Assembly: GCF_000025485.1 (NCBI RefSeq)
Contig: NC_013851.1
Span: 487,001-551,000 of the forward strand
DNA from: Allochromatium vinosum DSM 180
GTDB taxonomy: Bacteria > Pseudomonadota > Gammaproteobacteria > Chromatiales > Chromatiaceae
Reading direction: 5' to 3'
DNA: 64,000 nt
In this document: one piece after another, positions 58,431 to 64,000 of the stretch
How the letters are laid out: each line of letters opens with the position of its first letter
Numbering within the stretch: position 1 is the stretch's first letter
Made by a program: the position numbers and the translations under genes
Notes under the pieces: generated by a model
Databases searched by the model: none
Told to the model about the DNA's origin: nothing
Seen by the model: the letters and a program-made list of their open reading frames with translations, nothing else

Positions 58431-59687
58431 TCAGCGCGTTGATGGAGCCTTGTAGCCGAGGATCAGATCCATGACGTTGGTTCCGGTCGGCCCGGTGCGG
58501 ATGAGATCGCCGCTCGCCTCCAGGAAGCGCCCGGAGTCGGCCCGTTCCAGACCGGTGCGGGCATCGAACCCGATGCCGCCAAATTCGGCCCGTTCCAGGG
58601 TGCCCCCATCGACCAGAGCGCCGGCGTCCTCGGTCGGCCCGTCGCCGCCATCGGTACCGGCACTCAGCAGCCAGACATCATCGCGTCCAGCCAGCTCGAT
58701 CGCGGCGGCCAGTGCCAGGTGCTGATTGCGACCGCCGCGCCCCGGATGCGCGGGGAGTCGAACCGTCGTTTCTCCGCCCCAGACATGCAGACCCGGTGCG
58801 CCGTCGATGAGCGTCCGGGCGAGCGCGCGGCCCTGGTCGGCGGCCTCACCCTCGATTGGGTCCGGATGCAGCCGGACGTGCCACCCCCTGGACTCGGAGG
58901 CTTTCACGACCGCCGCCTTGGCCAGCGACAGCGTGGCGACCAGTTCCATCTCGGGACCATGCTCCGGTAGCGTGCCGCGCTCGGCGAGTCCGCGCGCGAC
59001 CCGGCCCGCCAGCCAGTCCGGCAGCACGAGTCGCCCGACCTGATCGCCCAGATCCGGCCTGGGCACCAGCGGCCCCGAGCCGATGACGCCCGGCGTATCC
59101 CCAGGTACATCCGAGATGGCCAGCTGCCGGACGGGACGTCCGCCAAGATGCCGCAGGAGTCCACCCGCCTTGAGACGCGAGACCGACTGACGCACGCGGT
59201 TCATGGCGTCGATCGGCAGTCCGCTGGCGAGCAACCAGGCATTGATGGCGCGCAGCTCGGCCAGTTCCAGACCCGCGATCGGCGCCTCGATCAGCGCCGA
59301 GGCGCCACCGGAGAGCAGGAACAGGAGCCGTGTCTCGGCGGGAAGGTCATCCAGATTCGCCAGCAGCCGCTCGCCGGCCGCGAGACTGCCGGCATCCGGC
59401 AGTGGATGGCCGCCGAAATGGACCTCGATCCCCAGCCCTCGCAAGCGCCCCGGATCGGCGTGTCCAGGCTTGGTGACGAGCATTCCGCCCCGGCAGGCGT
59501 CGCCGAGCACGTCGAGTGCGCCCAGCGTCATGGATTCGGCCGCCTTGCCGATGGCGGCGATCCAGACCGGACCTGCAATCGGGCGCGCCATGAGCGCGCG
59601 TCGGACCGCGTGCGCCCCATCGACGGCGTCGAGCGCGACGGCCAGCAGTTCGAGGAGTGCGTGACGTGGGGCGTGCAGGAGCGTCAT
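58431..59687 (-). CDS. Glycerate 2-kinase (MOFRL family)
   Basis: 418 residues, full length. IAAIGKAAESMTLGAL at the N-terminus, LLSGGASALIEAPI, MNRVRQSVSRLKAGGL, ISDVPGDTPGVIGSGP, and the C-terminal GGRNQHLALAAAI and LSAGTDGGDGPTEDAGALVDG of the MOFRL fold. It phosphorylates D-glycerate to 2-phosphoglycerate. It is convergent with the NDUFA9-like gene. Confidence 0.94.
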   Translation of the reverse strand: MTLLHAPRHALLELLAVALDAVDGAHAVRRALMARPIAGPVWIAAIGKAAESMTLGALDVLGDACRGGMLVTKPGHADPGRLRGLGIEVHFGGHPLPDAGSLAAGERLLANLDDLPAETRLLFLLSGGASALIEAPIAGLELAELRAINAWLLASGLPIDAMNRVRQSVSRLKAGGLLRHLGGRPVRQLAISDVPGDTPGVIGSGPLVPRPDLGDQVGRLVLPDWLAGRVARGLAERGTLPEHGPEMELVATLSLAKAAVVKASESRGWHVRLHPDPIEGEAADQGRALARTLIDGAPGLHVWGGETTVRLPAHPGRGGRNQHLALAAAIELAGRDDVWLLSAGTDGGDGPTEDAGALVDGGTLERAEFGGIGFDARTGLERADSGRFLEASGDLIRTGPTGTNVMDLILGYKAPSTR

Positions 59688-59848
59688 CGATCGCCGTCAA
59701 TTGATTGATTTCAATGTGTCCGCATCGATTCCGGACGCAAACTGCCTGCTCCTGGGCGATCGGACGTCGCTCGTCTCGTCGCGCCGCACGCTCCTGTCAT
59801 TGGGATATCCGTGGCGGCCGTCTTTTCGCCCAATGGAGCCGTACCCGG

Positions 59849-60091
59849 ATGAATCTCTGCCCCAAATGCGACCGTCCGCTCTGGCCATTCGCCATGATCC
59901 TGACCATCACCAGTGTCATCGCTTTTCTGACCTGGCTGATCCTGGGGCTATCGGCGATCGAACCCTGGCAGCGCCTCCTGGTGACGCTGATCGCCTTCAT
60001 CGCGGTCGGTGCGACTCTGTTGCACTATGTCGTCAGTTGTCTGAGGCGTCACTGCCGGCACGGCCATCCCGTCGTCCAGGGACGCTCCTGA
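59849..60091 (+). CDS. Small membrane protein with CPKC motif
   Basis: 80 residues from the ATG at 59849. N-terminal CPKCDRPLWPF, then two membrane helices (about 15-35 and 42-63), then a His/Arg/Cys-rich end (CLRRHCRHGHP). The Cys pairs might bind a metal. No known family. Confidence 0.6.
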   Translation: MNLCPKCDRPLWPFAMILTITSVIAFLTWLILGLSAIEPWQRLLVTLIAFIAVGATLLHYVVSCLRRHCRHGHPVVQGRS

Positions 60092-60097
60092 CGCATT

Positions 60098-60778
60098 CTA
60101 CGCGGGCGCGCGCGTGACCTGATCGCGCAGATAGACCGGAAGCGCCTGTTCGGCCGGAACCCAATGACCGGCCGTCAGCTCGGCGGCGGCCAGGAGCGCG
60201 ATATCCTGAGCCTCGCAGACTCCATCGGGGTTCATCCCGCTCAAGGCCGGTCCGACCCGCCGGCTCAGTATCTCGCCGTGCACCCCCCAGCCCGGCCCCA
60301 CGCCCTGCCAGCCATCACCCGTGGGGCGCGTGACCCGATCGGGCGCACAGACCTGCTCGGCGCCGCCCAGCTCGGCCAGATCCCGCTCGCCGATCTCGTA
60401 GCACCCCCAGTAGACCTCGTCCATGCGTGCATCCAGCGCGGTCAGCAGCCGGCGCTGCCCCTCACGCCGAAACTGTCCCTGAGCCATGGCCGCGAGTGTG
60501 GAGACCGGCACCACGGGCAGTTCGGCACCGAAGGCCGCGCCCTGGATCACCGAGGTCGCGATCCGGATGCCCGTGAAGGAGCCTGGACCACAGCCGAAGG
60601 CCAGGGCATCCAGGTCTCGCAGCTCCAGGCCGGCCTGCTCCAGCAGACGCTGCATCATGCCGAGGATGAGTTCGCCATGGCGGCGCGGGGCGAGGGTGAG
60701 TTCCTGAACGACGCTCCGGTCGACGAGGAGTGCGGCCGAACAGGTCTCGTTGGATGTGTCGATGGCGAGTAATTTCAT
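60098..60778 (-). CDS. tsaB: tRNA threonylcarbamoyladenosine biosynthesis protein TsaB
   Basis: 226 residues from the ATG at 60778. It starts MKLLAIDTSNETCSAAL, with the family's RRHGELILGMMQRLL and FGCGPGSFTGIRIATS. TsaB is the inactive ASKHA partner of TsaD in making t6A37, the substrate for MtaB at 9920. It lies 5 bp after the upstream gene on the same strand. Confidence 0.95.
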   Translation of the reverse strand: MKLLAIDTSNETCSAALLVDRSVVQELTLAPRRHGELILGMMQRLLEQAGLELRDLDALAFGCGPGSFTGIRIATSVIQGAAFGAELPVVPVSTLAAMAQGQFRREGQRRLLTALDARMDEVYWGCYEIGERDLAELGGAEQVCAPDRVTRPTGDGWQGVGPGWGVHGEILSRRVGPALSGMNPDGVCEAQDIALLAAAELTAGHWVPAEQALPVYLRDQVTRAPA

Positions 60779-60783
60779 GGAAT

Positions 60784-61710
60784 TCAAAATGTTTCGAGTC
60801 CAAGTGGTCGGCCGCCAAAGGCACCCAGTCCAAACGGACCGCTTTCGAGTTCGTGGAGGTAGGGGTAGGGCGGTTGCAGCACCCAACCCCGGAAAGCCAT
60901 GTCCAGACTGCCCTGGAGCTGGCGTGGCGGCTCGTCGGCCGAGACCTCGACAGTGAACAGCCGCAGCCGGCCAAGCCTGGTGTGCGGATCTTCCAGTCGG
61001 GTCTGAGCGGCCCAGGCCGGTAGCCCGTCCATGAAGTATTCGCTCTGCGGCGCCGCATCCTTGAGCTTGGCCGCCAGCCCCAGCAGCAGCAGGGTCTTGT
61101 ACTCGATCTCCTGATCGAATTCGCCGACCGTCGGGCGTTGGGCGTCGAGATCCCAGAGCGAATTGGACCGGCGCGAGCTGAGATAGAGATGCAGCTCGTG
61201 CAGGTCACGCCAGGTGCCTGCCGGCAGGGCGGCCTTCCACAGGATCGCATAGCGGATCTGACGGTTGGCGAAGCGGAACAGGTTGCGGATCAGCCACAGA
61301 CGTTTGTGTTGCTGGCGCTCGCTGGGGACCGGATGCTCCTTGTCGAGCTGGTGCAGCGCGCGATCGAGGTTGACGAACATCAGCCGCCCGAGTCGCTGCT
61401 CCATGGTGAGACCGGGCGCGGTCTCCGTGGCGGTCGCCTCGCCCGCATAGGGCTTGGGCAGGCCGGCGCAGGTCTTGAGCACCGGAGCCTTCAGCAGCGA
61501 CAGGACAGTGAGACGCCGGCTGGCCGAGAGTTCGGCCTTGCGCAGGTTCTCCAGCGTCAACACGAGCGCGGGACCGGCCTGACGCACCCCGCGTGTCCTG
61601 AGGCTGGCCAGCCAGTCCTTCAGGGCGTCCAGATCCGTGTCGAAGCGCGGCCGGGTGCACTCGCGGATGGCGAGCGGCGACGGGATCGATTGGGCATCGA
61701 AGCTCAGCAT
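60784..61710 (-). CDS. Conserved hypothetical protein upstream of tsaB
   Basis: 308 residues with a strong AGGAGG ribosome site just before the ATG. Mostly helical: LTLENLRKAELSASRRLTVLSLL, MEQRLGRLMFVNLDRAL, RLWLIRNLFRFANRQIRYAILWKAALP, then a beta-rich C-terminus. No signal peptide or membrane helix. I do not recognise the family. It is probably cotranscribed with tsaB. Confidence 0.78.
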   Translation of the reverse strand: MLSFDAQSIPSPLAIRECTRPRFDTDLDALKDWLASLRTRGVRQAGPALVLTLENLRKAELSASRRLTVLSLLKAPVLKTCAGLPKPYAGEATATETAPGLTMEQRLGRLMFVNLDRALHQLDKEHPVPSERQQHKRLWLIRNLFRFANRQIRYAILWKAALPAGTWRDLHELHLYLSSRRSNSLWDLDAQRPTVGEFDQEIEYKTLLLLGLAAKLKDAAPQSEYFMDGLPAWAAQTRLEDPHTRLGRLRLFTVEVSADEPPRQLQGSLDMAFRGWVLQPPYPYLHELESGPFGLGAFGGRPLGLETF

Positions 61711-61867
61711 TGATTCCTCCTGTCACGAAACATCCAGCCTGTGGCAAGGCAGGAGTCCATGGCCGGGACGTCTATACCTGATGGCAATGCTAGCTTTATT
61801 CCGCCCTGTGATCTGTCGACTCGATTCCAGTTTCACGATCGAGCCGGCTGAAGCCGGAGCCCTGGTT

Positions 61868-62854
61868 TCAAAACGCTTTCAGGATGTTGCGCGTCTCCTC
61901 GGCCGTGATGCGCGGCCCGAGTGAAGTGACGAGCTTGGCCGAGGCCGCCGAGGCCAGATCCCCCGCGCGCTGATGCGTCCAGCCCTGGCTCAGTCCGTAG
62001 AGGAAGGCGCCGGCGAACATATCCCCCGCGCCGACCGTATCCACCGCCTCGACTTCGACCGGATCGATCTCGATCAGCGCCCGACCGTCCCAGACCAGCG
62101 CGCCCTTGGGACCGCGGGTGATGGAGAAGTGGCGCGCGATGGTCTTGAGATAGTCGACCGCCTGATGCAGATCGTCCGAGCCGGCCATGCCCATGGCCTC
62201 GAACTCGTTGGCAAACAGCAGATCCACGCCCGAGCCGATCATCTCCAGCAGTCCGGGCTTGAAGAACTTGACCATGTTGGGGTCCGACAGCGAGATGGCG
62301 GTCCTGACGCCCGCCGCCTCGGCGATCCGCTTGGCCTCGATCGATGCCGCGCGCGCCGAGTCGGACGTGACCAGATAGCCTTCGGTATAGAACCAGTCCG
62401 AATCGCACAGTGCCTCCTCGACCAGCTCCTTGGTCGAGAGGTTGCCGCTCACGCCCAGGAAAGTGCACATGGTGCGGTCGCTGTCCGGCGTCACCAACAC
62501 CACGCAGCGTCCGGTGTGACCCTGATCCTTCTCGGTGTGGTGATTGGTGTCCACGCCGCCCTCGATCAGATCCTTCATGTAGAAGTGGCCCAGCTCGTCG
62601 TCGGCGACCTTGCAGGAATAGAAGCCCTTACCGCCGAACTGGCTGAAGGCGATGATGGAGTTGGCCGCCGAGCCGCCCGAGCCGCGCTGAGGATGGTGCG
62701 CCTTGAGATGCTCCATGATGCTGAGCTGCTGGTGTTCGTCGACCAGGGTCATGACGCCCTTGTCGATGCCGAGGATGCCCAGATCCTCGGGCGTGACTTC
62801 GTATTCCATGTCGACCAGGGCATTGCCGATGCCGTAGATGTGATATTTCGCCAT
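61868..62854 (-). CDS. PfkB-family carbohydrate/adenosine kinase
   Basis: 328 residues from the ATG at 62854. It starts MAKYHIYGIGNALVDMEYEV. GSGGSAANSIIAFSQFGGKGFYSCKVADDELG is the substrate side, ITRGPKGAL the ATP side, and DTVGAGDMFAGAFL the catalytic DTxGAGD motif. Such proteins are usually annotated adenosine kinase in gammaproteobacteria. Substrate assigned by similarity only. Confidence 0.9.
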   Translation of the reverse strand: MAKYHIYGIGNALVDMEYEVTPEDLGILGIDKGVMTLVDEHQQLSIMEHLKAHHPQRGSGGSAANSIIAFSQFGGKGFYSCKVADDELGHFYMKDLIEGGVDTNHHTEKDQGHTGRCVVLVTPDSDRTMCTFLGVSGNLSTKELVEEALCDSDWFYTEGYLVTSDSARAASIEAKRIAEAAGVRTAISLSDPNMVKFFKPGLLEMIGSGVDLLFANEFEAMGMAGSDDLHQAVDYLKTIARHFSITRGPKGALVWDGRALIEIDPVEVEAVDTVGAGDMFAGAFLYGLSQGWTHQRAGDLASAASAKLVTSLGPRITAEETRNILKAF

Positions 62855-62966
62855 GATGGTTCCATGAGTGCACAAAAAAGTGGACCATTGTACCGAGCCA
62901 TCGAGCCGCTGGCGCGTTCCGGCGGCGATTTACCATCTGAACGGAGCGGTTTTTCGCGCAAGACTG

Positions 62967-63449
62967 ATGAAACGTAAGATGAATCTGTTGATGATCATCG
63001 GGTTGGTGGGCACCCCGATCGCCGGGACTCAGTTCGGCCTGGACTATGGCCGTGCCATCTGGGGCGCGCCCCAGGTCGAATGGACGCCCATCGAAATGGC
63101 CCTGCCGCTGGAGCAGACCAGCGGGAACTTTCAACTCTTGCTCGACAATGAGCCGCTTGCCGACCATTTGGCGCGTAACTCGCTCACGGCGCTGGGATCG
63201 GAGGGACTGGCCTATTTCGTCACTCCCCAGATGGTCCGGGTGCGTCTCAACAACTGGCCTCAGATCCAGGCGTGGAAGGCCCATTTGCTGCACATGGGGG
63301 TGTACTCCGCGCTCGGGCTCGGCGTGTCGCTGACCTGTCTGATCGTGGGGCTGGTCGAGTTCTTCCGCCAGACGCCCGTGCCGCGACGACGACCGCCCGA
63401 GGCACAGGTGGCGCGTCCCGTCCGTCGTCGTGATCCGGGTGTGTTCTAG
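62967..63449 (+). CDS. Hypothetical protein with two membrane helices
   Basis: 160 residues from the ATG at 62967. An N-terminal helix (about 5-22) and a second one (about 108-135, LHMGVYSALGLGVSLTCLIVGLVEFF) frame a periplasmic segment of about 80 residues. A basic C-terminal tail (RRRPPEAQVARPVRRR) is cytoplasmic. Family unknown. Confidence 0.7.
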   Translation: MKRKMNLLMIIGLVGTPIAGTQFGLDYGRAIWGAPQVEWTPIEMALPLEQTSGNFQLLLDNEPLADHLARNSLTALGSEGLAYFVTPQMVRVRLNNWPQIQAWKAHLLHMGVYSALGLGVSLTCLIVGLVEFFRQTPVPRRRPPEAQVARPVRRRDPGVF

Positions 63450-63458
63450 CCTCGAAAC

Positions 63459-64000
63459 TCAGCGCGTCTCGGCCTCGGCGCGCAGCGGCAGCAGGGCCGC
63501 CTGCATCGCCTGCGGAATGACCGAGACATCACCGCGCGCCAGCTCGCGTCCCTGATCGAGCACCAGCACCTGATCGACCCAGTCCAGACCGGCCGGACGA
63601 TGGGTGATGAGCAGCACGGTGCGTCCGACCATGAGGGTATCGAGCGCCTGCATCAGATCGCGCTCGGTGGCAGCGTCCAAACCCTCGGTCGGCTCGTCGA
63701 GCAGCAGGATGGGCGCGTCCTTGAGCAGGGCGCGCGCCACGGCGATCCGCCGCCCCTGACCGCCCGAGAGTCGCACGCCGGTCTCGCCGACCCAGGTGTC
63801 ATAGCCCTCGGGCAGCTCGGCGATGAAGTCGTGGATCTGGGCCACGCGGCAGGCCGCTTCGATCGCCGCCTGCGGAGCGTCCGGGTTGGCGATCAGCAGA
63901 TTCTCGCGGATGGTGGCGTCGAACAGATGGGTGTGCTGACTGACCACGGCGATGTGGCGGCGCAGATCGTCGCCATGGAAGTCCAGGATGTCATGACCGC
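63459..64000 (-). CDS. cydC: Thiol reductant ABC exporter subunit CydC, 5' part outside window
   Basis: The frame runs off the window end; about 180 residues of the ATPase half are seen. HIAVVSQHTHLFDATIRENLL is the Q-loop region, RLSGGQGRRIAVARALL the signature, ILLLDEPTEGLD the Walker B, and LLITHRPAGLD the H-loop. The DTWVGETG and DEPTEGLD spacing fits CydC more than MsbA. CydDC exports glutathione and cysteine and is needed for cytochrome bd assembly; cydD should lie beyond the window. Confidence 0.85.
   Translation of the reverse strand, partial: GHDILDFHGDDLRRHIAVVSQHTHLFDATIRENLLIANPDAPQAAIEAACRVAQIHDFIAELPEGYDTWVGETGVRLSGGQGRRIAVARALLKDAPILLLDEPTEGLDAATERDLMQALDTLMVGRTVLLITHRPAGLDWVDQVLVLDQGRELARGDVSVIPQAMQAALLPLRAEAETR

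Overview
The window is GC-rich (roughly two-thirds G+C by eye) and densely coded on both strands. The housekeeping genes (CysRS, GltX, GlnS, Dxs, DnaE, GroESL, MtaB, TsaB, ArfB, CydC) look gammaproteobacterial. Together with a biliverdin-type phytochrome, a c-type cytochrome lipoprotein and many c-di-GMP/two-component proteins they suggest a purple sulfur bacterium (Chromatiaceae-like). That placement is an inference from protein character, not proven here.

Layout. 0-11.5 kb: a truncated hybrid histidine kinase overlaps a very large pseudokinase/REC/GGDEF-EAL protein, followed by a dicarboxylate-type symporter, a Mur ligase, a secreted Hsp20-like protein and MtaB. 11.6-14.1 kb: tRNA-Ser(UGA) followed by a small accessory island (integrase remnant, HipA-like kinase with its own HTH and 12-bp operator-like repeats, DUF1640 protein). 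14.2-27.4 kb: phytochrome hybrid kinase, GloB, Dxs, CysS, cytochrome lipoprotein, groESL under a perfect CIRCE operator, GltX, Uma2. 27.5-28.0 kb: a solitary integron gene cassette whose two edges can be read to the base. 28.0-34.6 kb: a tightly overlapping nine-gene minus-strand operon with a membrane-anchored TerD protein, three secreted helical proteins, a TolQ/ExbB/MotA-type channel, two ExbD/TolR-type proteins, a membrane-anchored helical-repeat protein and a small membrane protein. This is the best candidate for an undescribed system. 34.7-46.2 kb: GlnS, a substrate-binding-protein/GGDEF receptor, a UDG-family protein, Pgl, then a cluster of REC-TM protein, retropepsin-like protein, circularly permuted ATP-grasp enzyme and alpha-E protein, then a YihY-family protein. 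46.5-52.7 kb: dnaE carrying two complete inteins. 52.7-54.75 kb: a decayed chromosomal integron (integrase pseudogene facing away from two cassettes with attC sites). 55-64 kb: ArfB, an HPF-like protein, an NDUFA9-like reductase, glycerate kinase, TsaB, adenosine-type kinase, CydC (cut by the window edge), plus several proteins I do not recognise.

How it fits together. Several parts concern envelope or stress sensing: the TerD/ExbBD operon, secreted Hsp20-like protein, GroESL/CIRCE, c-di-GMP receptors and phytochrome. The accessory DNA is mainly integron-derived. One cassette sits about 25 kb from the dead integrase, yet its attC shares a 22-bp identical stretch with the first attC of the integron remnant. 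The two dnaE inteins are homologous in layout, and the short extein between them has codon use unlike the rest of dnaE.
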